From DASQDN01 sp963833675 (GTDB lineage: Bacteria; Acidobacteriota; Terriglobia; Bryobacterales; Bryobacteraceae), in contig CAWHYW010000001.1 of the NCBI GenBank assembly GCA_963833675.1, positions 4,580 through 68,579 of the forward strand: a stretch of DNA of 64,000 bases, written 5' to 3'. Below, in pieces: positions 11,727-20,661 of this stretch. A model generated the notes under the pieces. The model was given only the letters and a program-made list of their open reading frames with translations, had not been told where the DNA came from and did not search any database. The translations under genes and the position numbers were made by a program. Position 1 is the first letter of the stretch, and each line of letters begins with the position of its first letter.

Positions 11727-12809
11727 ATGCCGGCAGAAACACGAACGGTGTGGGGGACGGTGAAGGCATATACGCCTGCGCCGGAGCAGCCGTTATGGCG
11801 TCGTCTGCTGTACATAACTCTGGCCAGCTGCTCATTTATATTTCTGCTGCCAGATGCGATCGTTGTGTCCGACGTCTCCCACACGATGATCGGATTTGAG
11901 CCATTTCCGACAGCGGGACGAAACCGGCCTGCCGAGAATGTCGGCAATGTCTGGCTGGCCGAAGAAGCCGAGGGCTACGAGTGGTACAGCAACGGACTGC
12001 GCATAGACGACAGTTACCGTGTTCAGAATGAACGACGGTTCTATCAGATCCTGGACCGAAGCGCCGGTATGCGTCCATCCGAAGATTGGAAGTCGGAGCC
12101 GGTAGGAATTGTTTATCACACAACGGAGAGCCCGCAAGCGCCGTTTGACCCGGAGCAGAACGCGAACCTCCAGCGACTTAGTAAATCGTTGCTAACGCAT
12201 ATCCGTGACAACCGTTCCTACAATTTCGTGATCGATCGCTTCGGTCGGGTATTCCGAGTTGTCGACGAATCGGATACAGCTCATCATGCCGGAAACTCGC
12301 TATGGGCGAATGGTCGATGGGCGTTTGTAAATTTGAATGCCAGCTTCCTGGCCATAGCTTTCGAGGCGCAGGGGAGCGCAGTCACCAGCGCACAAATCCA
12401 CGCGGGCAGGCTGCTGACTCAGTTGTTGCGCTCGAAATATAAGATCCGTCCGGAGTTTTGCGTCACCCATGCGCAAGTGTCCGTTAACCCATCGAACATG
12501 AAGATTGGTTACCACACGGACTGGGCAGGCGGGTTTCCATTCGCTGAAATGGGGCTCGCGAACAACTACGACCTACCGCTCGCGAGTCTGACGGACTTTG
12601 GGTTCGAGTACGATGAAGCTTTTCTCGCGGCTATCGGCGGCAAAGCCTGGCGCGGGATTAAGGATTCCGAAGAGCAGATGGTAGCGGAAGCACGGCAAAA
12701 CGGACGTGATATCGAAAGCTATCGGAGCGATCTGCGAGGCCGTTATCGCAGGCTCTACGAATCTCTCAAATTGACCGGAGCGCTCGACGAGGCGATCAGG
12801 ATCCACTGA
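11727..12809 (+). CDS. N-acetylmuramoyl-L-alanine amidase-like (amidase_2/PGRP fold) membrane protein
   Basis: 360 residues. A hydrophobic segment at about 26-48 (LLYITLASCSFIFLLPDAIVV) follows a cytoplasmic stub, so it is membrane anchored. The central domain has the amidase_2/PGRP layout: VGIVYHTTES with the first zinc His, NFVIDRFGRVFRVV, AHHAGNS with a second His, and GYHTDWAG. These enzymes cut the muramoyl-peptide bond of peptidoglycan. The C-terminal 90 residues are helical and unassigned. Its stop overlaps the end of the convergent subtilase gene by 14 bases. Confidence 0.8.
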   Translation: MPAETRTVWGTVKAYTPAPEQPLWRRLLYITLASCSFIFLLPDAIVVSDVSHTMIGFEPFPTAGRNRPAENVGNVWLAEEAEGYEWYSNGLRIDDSYRVQNERRFYQILDRSAGMRPSEDWKSEPVGIVYHTTESPQAPFDPEQNANLQRLSKSLLTHIRDNRSYNFVIDRFGRVFRVVDESDTAHHAGNSLWANGRWAFVNLNASFLAIAFEAQGSAVTSAQIHAGRLLTQLLRSKYKIRPEFCVTHAQVSVNPSNMKIGYHTDWAGGFPFAEMGLANNYDLPLASLTDFGFEYDEAFLAAIGGKAWRGIKDSEEQMVAEARQNGRDIESYRSDLRGRYRRLYESLKLTGALDEAIRIH

Positions 12810-15132
12810 TAGTGACTCTGCTGGTCACCTCGCCGGACTGAATCTCAAACACGTTATCTCCGCTCTCGCTGCTCAACCTGACCCGGACGTGATAGAAGCC
12901 GGGATAACGGGAATCAACCGACTCGACGAGAGACACCCTCGCGCCGGCGCCCGTCGATATGACGCGTACTGTGGGTTCTATGTCGATTGAGACGCCTGCC
13001 GCGTCGAGGGTTCTGACCAGGAAATCCTGGGTGCTCGAGGGCCGTCCGGTGGCAGGAGCTTCGCTGACGGTAATCGAAGCGGGTGTGCGATCCGTTGCCG
13101 CATACCAATAAGGAATACGGGTCGTCACATCGGTTTGAGTCCCTCGCAGGACGATCGAACCCTCGTACGCGCGAGCGGGCAAATTGCCGCCGCTGAGTTG
13201 GATCGAAACTTCCGCAGTGGCTCCTGGCGCTAGCGCGACCGAGTTTGGCGTGATCTCCGGTAGGATGCCATCCTTGAGAGCCGTTGCAGTGATTGCGAAT
13301 GTATCTGCTGTGCTGCTGAAGTTCTGCACGACGAAGCGTTGCGTCGAGTTAATCGTTCCGCCACCAACACCAAAGTTGATCGCTGAGGGAGCGACAGCAA
13401 GTGTAGACCGCACAGCCGCGGCTACGTCCAAGAGGCCCGTTCCCGTATGCTGAATCGGAAGCACATCCTGATCGGATGCAAATGACGCGGCGCTGTTCGC
13501 CAGCAGCGACTTGTATTGATCCGGGCGCAGGCCCGGCCGATAGGCTTTCAACAATGCGGCGGCCCCGGCCACAATCGGGGACGAGAAACTGGTGCCGCTG
13601 AGGACAGCGTAAATCGGCTGCCCGTCTACGGTCGGCTGGGCTGTGTAAACCGAAGTCCCGACAGCCAGCAGGTCAGGCTTGATCGTGCGATTTACACTCG
13701 GGCCTTTGCTCGTAAATTCTGCCAGCCGCCATGGATTCATGGGCCGGGCCTGTGTCGTGAAATCCACCGATGTATCGACGGCGCCTGCAGCCAAACGATC
13801 TTTCGCGCGAATCCCATCGGCGTAGCCGATCATCACGGCGGGAAGGGTCGCTGTCCCCACGCTCATGGTAATAGCATCCGGGCGAGCGGCATCAGTATAG
13901 ATCATGGCGGCGATAGCTCCGGCTTGTTGCGCCGTGTTCAGCTTGTCTTCGAAGAAGCATGTTCCTCGCAGAATCAACGCGATTTTGCCTTGTAAGCTGC
14001 CCGCCGGCAATGCCGCGCAAGCCATGCCGTTCTCATCAAGAGACGAAACGTCGATCAGGGGCGCACGCACAGTATCAACACTTCGGAACTGCGAGGCGGC
14101 GACAGCGAGAAAAGGTTCGAAGCCATCGATAGATGCGCTCGCCGCAAAAATACGATCGGAAGATGAGGCGCCGACGCTTATCGCCGACGGCGCCGTCGCG
14201 GGCGAGCTGATGGTATTCAGTCCCGGACCCTCATTTCCTGCTGCAACCACAACAAGGACGCCGGCCCTCGTTGCGTTTTCGATTGCTTGTACGAGAGGAT
14301 CCGAATCGAGCGATTCGGCCGGGAATCCGCCGAGACTCAAATTGACGATGTCCATCCCGTCGGCGACAGCATCATCGATCGCTCTCAATACGTTTGAACT
14401 CGGGGCATTTTCTTCGCCATCGGGGAAGACCTTGTAACTGCCCAAATAAGCTTTCGGCGCGATCCCCGCGATTGCCGCTCGCGGAGCATCACTCCGGAGG
14501 CCCGCCACAATTGCCGCAACAGAAGTGCCGTGACCGTCGCGGTCGGCAGCGGCTGCGCCCAGTTGGGCATCGTAGTTCCGCGCAACGATGACCTTGTTGT
14601 TGGTATAGCGATTGTCCGTATCCTTATTCACCTTCGGAAATCCCGCTGGCATGGTGAACCCGGTGTCTCGAAAGGCGGGGTGCGAGACGTCGATACCGGT
14701 ATCGATGATCCCGACCTTCATTCCCGCTCCCGCGTTCTCAGCGCCCCCGATCCAATCGCCTGCGACATTCACTTTATGAATCACAACCACACGATCCAAA
14801 AGCTTCTTATAAAGCCGGACAGGATAGACGTGAGCGACTCCCGGTGTGTTCTGAAGCATCGTTGCGTCGTCCGCCTTCACGACCAAGGCATTCATCACGG
14901 TTCCGATACTCGCGAGCACTTGCGCGTTCTTCGATTCCAACACAGCCCGTACTCGTGCCTGAGCCGACCTTACCGCTTCCTGCCGAATGGCGGATCTTAC
15001 AATTTTGGAACTAAGAGCGGCGGGGGTATCCGATGCCAGCTCGACAATGAACTGTCCGGGTACATCCTCGGCGACTGCTGAACTCAGGGCAACGATTCCG
15101 GCGACCAGCCAAGCGTATAAAAAGCGCTTCAC
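12796..15132 (-). CDS. Secreted subtilisin-like serine protease (S8) with PA domain
   Basis: 778 residues. Signal peptide 1-21, I9-like propeptide (to about 125), then the catalytic triad: Asp in VGIIDTGIDVSHP, His in DGHGTSVAAIVAG, Ser in LSGTSFSSPIVAGAAAL. A protease-associated (PA) insert sits between His and Ser (about 345-455). After the catalytic domain come beta-sandwich repeats (about 580-778), probably for surface or substrate contact. It lies 42 bases after a longer paralogue on the same strand. Confidence 0.92.
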   Translation of the reverse strand: MKRFLYAWLVAGIVALSSAVAEDVPGQFIVELASDTPAALSSKIVRSAIRQEAVRSAQARVRAVLESKNAQVLASIGTVMNALVVKADDATMLQNTPGVAHVYPVRLYKKLLDRVVVIHKVNVAGDWIGGAENAGAGMKVGIIDTGIDVSHPAFRDTGFTMPAGFPKVNKDTDNRYTNNKVIVARNYDAQLGAAAADRDGHGTSVAAIVAGLRSDAPRAAIAGIAPKAYLGSYKVFPDGEENAPSSNVLRAIDDAVADGMDIVNLSLGGFPAESLDSDPLVQAIENATRAGVLVVVAAGNEGPGLNTISSPATAPSAISVGASSSDRIFAASASIDGFEPFLAVAASQFRSVDTVRAPLIDVSSLDENGMACAALPAGSLQGKIALILRGTCFFEDKLNTAQQAGAIAAMIYTDAARPDAITMSVGTATLPAVMIGYADGIRAKDRLAAGAVDTSVDFTTQARPMNPWRLAEFTSKGPSVNRTIKPDLLAVGTSVYTAQPTVDGQPIYAVLSGTSFSSPIVAGAAALLKAYRPGLRPDQYKSLLANSAASFASDQDVLPIQHTGTGLLDVAAAVRSTLAVAPSAINFGVGGGTINSTQRFVVQNFSSTADTFAITATALKDGILPEITPNSVALAPGATAEVSIQLSGGNLPARAYEGSIVLRGTQTDVTTRIPYWYAATDRTPASITVSEAPATGRPSSTQDFLVRTLDAAGVSIDIEPTVRVISTGAGARVSLVESVDSRYPGFYHVRVRLSSESGDNVFEIQSGEVTSRVTISGS

Positions 15133-15174
15133 GTGTGGTTCCCGCTTTACCTATCGGTCAATTATGACCGACCT

Positions 15175-18100
15175 TTATTCAATTGGAATCATCACGGATT
15201 TGGAAACGATCCCGTTTGCTGTGATAACCAGAGGTTGCAACCCGGAGGCCGCACCCGCAGGAATGCGTGCATTCACCTGATAAAGACCTACAATGGCTGG
15301 TGTCAACCCGCTAAACGACACTTCCGCTCGCTGTCCACCGATCGTGACCTCCGGTAAAACTCGAGTCGTGGCTAAAGGTTGCGAGGGACTTGGGTCTCCG
15401 CTCGCCGGCTGGTTGTCGACCGGGCCCAGTCCGTTGACATAGATCTGAACGACATCGTTCCGTTTGGCTGGCCTCCCGGTACCCACCAAATTGAAGCTCG
15501 AATCGAGCACCGCCGCAAGGGTCCGGCCGCTCGACGGCTCAGGGTATTCAAATACGGCGGGAGCGTAATCGTTGATGGGAACCGTGATGACATCGCTTGA
15601 CGTATCCGCGATGCTGACCTTCACGACTGCGCTGGTTGCGCCCCGCAGTTCCCACGGGACTTGCACATTGATTTGTCCGTCGCTGACGAAGTGAATGCGG
15701 GCCGGAAGGCTGAGCTTTTGGGAAGGCACATCGAAGCTAACGCTGACACCCGAAAGCGCAAGCGGGAGATATGGCGTGCTGAACACGCGAGTAACTTCGC
15801 TTAGCGCACGGCCAAAGATGCTGACGTATGATCCTGGAGCAACGCCTTGCCCGATCTGGCCGCTCGCCAGATTCACAATTCCGCCAGAACTGATGGTCGG
15901 TGTAAGCCGTGCGCGTCCATCGAAGTAGACGCCGAAGTTGGGCTGGTTACCTACAGCGACGTAGAACTCCTGATCCCCATACTGACTTCCCAGGTTCACA
16001 TCCGCATAGCCGATACCGAGATCGTCGGTCGTATTGCTCTGCTGGTTCACACTGCCGCCGCCCAACTGCACGCGGGTCACGGTGCGAACATCAGGAACCG
16101 GTACACCGTATTTATCAACCGCCTTATATGTCAGTCGGACTAGCTGCCCGACTTCGCCTTCAAATCCGACACCTCCGAGTGGAACCACGCTAAACGGGAC
16201 GCCATCTCCGACTGAGTATAGATAGGGCACATGCAGATCGACCGCCGCGCCTGTGATGTTGATGGCGCCTTCATAGATTCCGGGTGAAGGTTTGGAGCCG
16301 TCTAAACGGGCCGTAACTGTGGTTTCCCCGCCTGCAGGAAGATCGATGTTCCTCCGGTCCAACGTGAGAAGCGTGGGCTGTCCGAAGCTCGAACGGACCT
16401 GCAGGGTGAGCGACACAGCACTGTTCGAAGAATTGCGGATTCGTAGATTCTGTGACGGCGGAGTAGATGTGAACACTCCGAACGATAGAGTTGCGGGCTC
16501 GATGGTCACATTGGTGCGGATTGCTGCATCGGCGTTCAGTTTTCCGCCGCCGATATCAAGGACACTTGCCTGAATGCGGTTGCCATTCTCGTCATAATCC
16601 TGAATGACAGACGTCGCAGTATTCACGACTGCAGATTTGATTTGCGCAGAGTTCCATTGCGGATTTTTCTGTTTCACGAGCGCCGCAGCGCCGGCCACAA
16701 AGGAGGCCGCGAAGCTTGTCCCCTGCGCGGTTGTGTAGCCGGTGGGATCATACATGTCGCCATTGGGGTCGAACTTCTGGGTGGCCAGATATAGATCCGT
16801 ACCGACCGCAACCAGTTCGGGCTTAATGGCATTTTCCCGAATCGATGGACCTCGAGAAGAGAAGAACGCGATGGTATCGAACTCGTTCGTCGCACTCTCG
16901 TAGATCGCAGGATCAAGTGTCACATTCCCATTGGGCGTATTCGACGCGTAATTCTTGAGCGTCGTACCGCTGGTGTTTCCGACGAGTACTGCGGGAATGC
17001 CGGTTTCTTGCAGCGTGTCCATTTTGAAGACACCCTGGATGTTTGGTCCCTGATAGATGATGACTCCGAGCGCTCCGGCACGCTGCGCATACAAGACTTT
17101 GAGGTGAAGGGCGCAATCGCCACGCTCAATCAGGGCAATGGAGCCGGAGAGTGATCCGTTAGTAAGCGGTGAGCACGCTCGTCCGTTGTCTTGCAGTTTC
17201 GATACGTCTTTCAATGGAGCCGTAAGGGGAGAACTCGGAAGCGGGCCATTGCCAAACAGGGTCGGAAGCCTGTTGGCGCCTGGGATCTGCACGCTTTGAT
17301 ATAGGAGATGTGAGTTCGTCGTGGCGCCGACAGTAATCGCGGAAGGAGCTGATCCTGGGGTGTGAACTGAGTTGTATCCGGGGTATTGCGTGGCAATATC
17401 CCCGTCGTTGCCGGCAGAAACCACAATGGTCAATCCGAGCCGGGCTGCATTTTCGACGGCATCGGCGCGCCAGTCGCACGGTTGTTCGCCGGGATTTTCA
17501 CACGTCCCGCCGCGGTCGAGTGGTCCCCATACGGCCGGAGCGCCGAGCGAAAGCACAGCGATATCCATTCCGTCGGCTGCGGCATCTTCCAGCGCCTGGA
17601 TGATAACATCGTCGTACGTGTATTGCCCGTTGACCCCCGGTGATCCGAAAACTTTGTAGTTACCGAGCCACGCTCTGGGCGCCACTCCTGTAATCGTCGC
17701 GACAGGGCCGGTATTCCGGCCGCCGGCCGCGATCATCGCAACCGCTGTACCGTGCCCAACGCGGTCTCGCGGAGACAGATCGTCCGGTCGAGTGAACTGC
17801 GGGTCGGTTCCGACGAGCATGTTGACGTAGCTTCGGGCGGCGATGACTTTGCGGTTCGTGTAGCCGGAGTCTCCCTTGGGGAATCCGGCCGGGTATTGCA
17901 ACCCGTTTTCTTGAAACGCGGCGTGATTTTGATCGATGCCGCTATCAAGGACCGCTATCTTGACACCAGCTCCGGCGTTCGATTCACCATTGAGGGAGCC
18001 CCACGCAGTCGGCACGTTCATCAGGTCCAAAGCGCGGTTGAGGTGACGCTTCATAGGACGAAGCTTGTCGACAAGCGCCACACCGGGCATCTGACGGAGC

Positions 18101-18402
18101 TGCGCTGCCTGTTCCGGAGTCGCCTCAACGAAAAGGGCATTCACGAGGAGCTGGTTTGCGCTGGTAATTCGAGCTCCCGTCTGCTGTATCGCCGCGCGGG
18201 CGGATGCCTGGGACGAGTTGATTGCCGCTCTCACATCCAGGGCTGCCTTGGAATTCTTAAATTTCGCGACCGTAAACTGTTGGGCAAGCGGAGGACCTTC
18301 GAGGAGAACAGCATAGCGATCGGCACGGGTGGCGCCCAGCGCAACAAACGCCGTGCAAAAGACGATGAGCGACGATTTCACTGAGGGACGGACGCGGTTC
18401 AT
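15175..18402 (-). CDS. Secreted subtilisin-like protease (S8) with Solibacter-type C-terminal domain
   Basis: 1075 residues from ATG 18402, chosen because MNRVRPSVKSSLIVFCTAFVALGATRA is a clear signal peptide; a longer upstream extension is unlikely. Triad: Asp in IAVLDSGIDQNHAAF, His in RVGHGTAVAMIAAG, Ser in GTSFAASFVAGAAAL, with a PA insert between His and Ser. Beta-sandwich repeats follow, then a C-terminal domain (about the last 220 residues) beginning IVNLASGQIGQGVAPGSYVSIFG and containing DGQINVQVPWEL, which I recognise as TIGR03437, typical of Solibacter-group secreted proteins. Tandem paralogue of the preceding protease. Confidence 0.93.
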   Translation of the reverse strand: MNRVRPSVKSSLIVFCTAFVALGATRADRYAVLLEGPPLAQQFTVAKFKNSKAALDVRAAINSSQASARAAIQQTGARITSANQLLVNALFVEATPEQAAQLRQMPGVALVDKLRPMKRHLNRALDLMNVPTAWGSLNGESNAGAGVKIAVLDSGIDQNHAAFQENGLQYPAGFPKGDSGYTNRKVIAARSYVNMLVGTDPQFTRPDDLSPRDRVGHGTAVAMIAAGGRNTGPVATITGVAPRAWLGNYKVFGSPGVNGQYTYDDVIIQALEDAAADGMDIAVLSLGAPAVWGPLDRGGTCENPGEQPCDWRADAVENAARLGLTIVVSAGNDGDIATQYPGYNSVHTPGSAPSAITVGATTNSHLLYQSVQIPGANRLPTLFGNGPLPSSPLTAPLKDVSKLQDNGRACSPLTNGSLSGSIALIERGDCALHLKVLYAQRAGALGVIIYQGPNIQGVFKMDTLQETGIPAVLVGNTSGTTLKNYASNTPNGNVTLDPAIYESATNEFDTIAFFSSRGPSIRENAIKPELVAVGTDLYLATQKFDPNGDMYDPTGYTTAQGTSFAASFVAGAAALVKQKNPQWNSAQIKSAVVNTATSVIQDYDENGNRIQASVLDIGGGKLNADAAIRTNVTIEPATLSFGVFTSTPPSQNLRIRNSSNSAVSLTLQVRSSFGQPTLLTLDRRNIDLPAGGETTVTARLDGSKPSPGIYEGAINITGAAVDLHVPYLYSVGDGVPFSVVPLGGVGFEGEVGQLVRLTYKAVDKYGVPVPDVRTVTRVQLGGGSVNQQSNTTDDLGIGYADVNLGSQYGDQEFYVAVGNQPNFGVYFDGRARLTPTISSGGIVNLASGQIGQGVAPGSYVSIFGRALSEVTRVFSTPYLPLALSGVSVSFDVPSQKLSLPARIHFVSDGQINVQVPWELRGATSAVVKVSIADTSSDVITVPINDYAPAVFEYPEPSSGRTLAAVLDSSFNLVGTGRPAKRNDVVQIYVNGLGPVDNQPASGDPSPSQPLATTRVLPEVTIGGQRAEVSFSGLTPAIVGLYQVNARIPAGAASGLQPLVITANGIVSKSVMIPIE

Positions 18403-18502
18403 AGGATTCCAGTTACGAGAATAGACGCTGAATCGGTTTGAAATGAGCGCTCGACAAAAATAAGTCGATTTGTTAGAATGGATTAGAAGGGATAACTGCA
18501 CG

Positions 18503-18754
18503 ATGGCGACGAAACCGGCATTCGCACAAGGCGCCCAGGTGGAACATCAGAAGTTCGGCTTGGGTTCAGTTGTGTCTTGTAACGACGAGTATATCGTTAT
18601 TAAGTTCGATGAGCACGGCGAGAAGAAATTCATCTCCTCCATCGTTATACCCAACCTCAAAAAGAGCGACCGTCAACCGCCGGTGGAAAAGCGTGCCACG
18701 CGGGCCCGAAAAAAGGCAGCCCCTGCAGCTACCACAAATGCGGTCGAATCTTAG
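18503..18754 (+). CDS. Small protein with UvrD C-terminal/tudor-like motif
   Basis: 83 residues from ATG 18503, preceded by AGAAGG. Residues 6-50 (QGAQVEHQKFGLGSVVSCNDE then IVIKFDEHGEKKFI) match the small beta-barrel repeat at the C-terminus of UvrD/PcrA helicases, usually written VxHxxFGxGxVxxxxxxxxxVxF. In helicases this barrel contacts RNA polymerase. The C-terminal 30 residues are basic (RATRARKKAA), so nucleic acid or polymerase contact is possible. Stand-alone copies are uncharacterised. Confidence 0.65.
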   Translation: MATKPAFAQGAQVEHQKFGLGSVVSCNDEYIVIKFDEHGEKKFISSIVIPNLKKSDRQPPVEKRATRARKKAAPAATTNAVES

Positions 18755-18785
18755 CAGCTCACATTCTTCCAAGTACTATAAATGC

Positions 18786-19397
18786 ATGTCCACGCGTCGA
18801 GCAGTCCTCGCATGCGCGCCATTGCTTCTGCTGACTGTCAGCTGCTCGGAGCCGCCAAAGAAAGCGAAAGAGCCGGAGAAGCCGGCTGAGCCCGTCGGAG
18901 CGCAATACGCATTTCACCAGGTATTTTTAACTGCCCGAACCTGGGCTCCCGATCTCTTAGGTATGCAGATCCGCGATCTGCCCGTCAACGGAGTGAAACC
19001 GGAAGGCGGGAAACGAGGGGCTTGGGCTGTGACGGTGGTATCGCCGAGCAAGGGCAAATCTCGAACCTACACGTATTCGGTAGTGGAAGAAGACACGATC
19101 CACAAGGGCGTCTTCGCCGGGCTCGAGGAAGGCTACAGCGGCCCTAAAGGGCAAGTCACCGCATGGCCGGTTCAGGCATTTAAAACCGATTCGGTAACAG
19201 CGTACGATACGGCTGTCTCCAAAAGCGCCGATTATATGCAGAAGAATCCCGATATTCCGGTGACATTTCTTCTAGAGCAAAAGAGCCGGTATCCCTTTCT
19301 GACGTGGCGAGTAATTTGGGGGACGTCGGTGGCTTCGAGCGGTTACTCGGTATACGTGAACGCCAGCACCGGCCAGTTTGTCGAAAAAGTCCGGTAG
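18786..19397 (+). CDS. Putative lipoprotein of unknown function
   Basis: 203 residues from ATG 18786. Residues 1-20 give a signal peptide with lipobox Thr-Val-Ser-Cys, so the mature protein is lipid anchored, with a Lys/Pro/Glu-rich linker (EPPKKAKEPEKPAEP). The domain that follows (about 40-203) alternates strands and helices with VVSPSKGKSRTYTYSVVEE and ends SGYSVYVNASTGQFVEKVR, resembling PepSY-type periplasmic domains, though I do not assign it firmly. It starts 31 bases after the preceding small gene. Confidence 0.7.
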   Translation: MSTRRAVLACAPLLLLTVSCSEPPKKAKEPEKPAEPVGAQYAFHQVFLTARTWAPDLLGMQIRDLPVNGVKPEGGKRGAWAVTVVSPSKGKSRTYTYSVVEEDTIHKGVFAGLEEGYSGPKGQVTAWPVQAFKTDSVTAYDTAVSKSADYMQKNPDIPVTFLLEQKSRYPFLTWRVIWGTSVASSGYSVYVNASTGQFVEKVR

Positions 19398-19506
19398 ATG
19401 GCGGGGGAATACTACCCGGCCCGGAGTTTTCCGGGGCTTAAAACATATCGCTCCAACCCAATTACCCTGACGGAATAGAACTTTAATTTGACCGAGTGTT
19501 CTATTG

Positions 19507-19538
19507 GAATCAATTCGTTTAACTGTTTGAATTGATTC
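19507..19538 (+). promoter_or_regulatory. Perfect 10-bp inverted repeat abutting a start codon
   Basis: GAATCAATTC and GAATTGATTC form a perfect 10-bp inverted repeat separated by 12 nt, and its right arm ends at the base before ATG 19539. As RNA it would fold a stem over the ribosome entry site, where no other clear Shine-Dalgarno is visible; as DNA it could be a regulator operator. No U-tract follows, so it is not a terminator. Confidence 0.55.
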
Positions 19539-20201
19539 ATGAAACAAACGGTTCTTTTAGCTGTTCTGGCTTTTGCCAGCACAATTACTGTATCCGCAGG
19601 CACTCTATCTTTTGCGAGCGGCGACGGAATTAACGAATTCAATTTACACGGCGCATCTTTTGACAGCAATGTCAACATCGGCGTACATCCGGCGTGGGAA
19701 CAGAACCATCCAGGTGGGGGCAGCTGGATCAGCTATGCCGATACCGGCACACCAGGTACCGTAACACCAAAAAACGTTGTTGCCTTTCCTCTGTTTCCGA
19801 CTGCGCTGTTTTTCGAATATTTCACGCTCGAGAATGCTCAGATCATCAGCAGCATTCTGAACGTGTGGGCTGACGACACGGCGGGCGTCGCGGTCAACAA
19901 TCACATCATCAAGGTACCGAACGGCGTTCAGGATGGCGCGTGCGCGGGCGGCGCCATCGGTTGTGAGCCCGGCGAAGGTCTTCACATCGACATAGCTCCT
20001 TATCTCAAGGTGGGTGAAAACGTGCTGACTTTTGGTGTTTACCAGCGGGACGGCGGTCCTTTCGGATTGCTCTACGACGGCAAGATCGTAACGGCAGGTC
20101 AACCGGCAGAAACTCCGGAACCGGCGACAATGGGACTGATGGGCTCGGCGATGGCGGCTTTGGGACTGGTTGTCCGCAAGCGCAAATCCAGCGGCTGCTA
20201 A
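19539..20201 (+). CDS. PEP-CTERM sorting-domain protein
   Basis: 220 residues. Signal peptide 1-20 (ending TVSAG). The secreted domain carries NVWADDTAGVAVNNH and LHIDIAPYLKVGENVLTFGVYQRDGG, a galactose-binding-like jelly-roll pattern. The C-terminal signal is ETPEPATMGLMGSAMAALGLVVRKRK: Pro-Glu-Pro, hydrophobic helix, basic end. Exosortase processing is expected, but no exosortase gene is in the window. A striking inverted repeat lies directly upstream of the start. The gene stands alone with a weak hairpin (CCCGGA-GTTT-TCCGGG, 19420-19435) separating it from the lipoprotein gene. Confidence 0.85.
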   Translation: MKQTVLLAVLAFASTITVSAGTLSFASGDGINEFNLHGASFDSNVNIGVHPAWEQNHPGGGSWISYADTGTPGTVTPKNVVAFPLFPTALFFEYFTLENAQIISSILNVWADDTAGVAVNNHIIKVPNGVQDGACAGGAIGCEPGEGLHIDIAPYLKVGENVLTFGVYQRDGGPFGLLYDGKIVTAGQPAETPEPATMGLMGSAMAALGLVVRKRKSSGC

Positions 20202-20286
20202 CTAACCTTAACGTTGATTCTCTGCCGGTCGCGATCTGAATTCCGATTCCGGCCGGCGGAGATTGAGAAAACACACCGAACTACCC

Positions 20287-20649
20287 ATGGATTCCATCAC
20301 AGCTTTGGCCAAGAATGTCTCGAAGCATTCGAAGATCAGGAATGCGAATCGCGATCGAAGGCGAGAGCCTCGCGCCCGCACCGCAGCAATCGCAAAATTG
20401 ACGCAGCAGGATCTCGGTGAAATCGAATGCGTCCTGGAAAATCTATCGGTTTCGGGAGCGTGCGTCTTCCTTAATACCGAGTTGGCGCCCGGAACCTGCG
20501 GATCGCTCCACGTCTCGAACATCGTACGGGAGATGATCGTGGAATACTGCAACCCATGCGAGCGCGGCTTCAAGATCGGTGTGCAGTTTAAGGGCGGGCG
20601 ATGGCCTGAGCAAGTCATCGGTCCCGTTTACTGGATCCGGAACACCTAG
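20287..20649 (+). CDS. PilZ-domain protein
   Basis: 120 residues from ATG 20287 (an upstream ATG-like start at 20263 is possible). It has the PilZ layout: the Arg-rich RDRRREPRARTAAIAKL stretch matching the RxxxR c-di-GMP contact, then ENLSVSGACVFLN equivalent to D/NxSxxG, and a beta-barrel ending KIGVQFKGG. PilZ domains bind cyclic di-GMP and pass the signal to motility, pili or polysaccharide systems. A GGDEF/EAL protein that could make or break this nucleotide is encoded at about 60-62 kb. Convergent with the kinase gene. Confidence 0.8.
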   Translation: MDSITALAKNVSKHSKIRNANRDRRREPRARTAAIAKLTQQDLGEIECVLENLSVSGACVFLNTELAPGTCGSLHVSNIVREMIVEYCNPCERGFKIGVQFKGGRWPEQVIGPVYWIRNT

Positions 20650-20661
20650 AGAACGCTTCGA

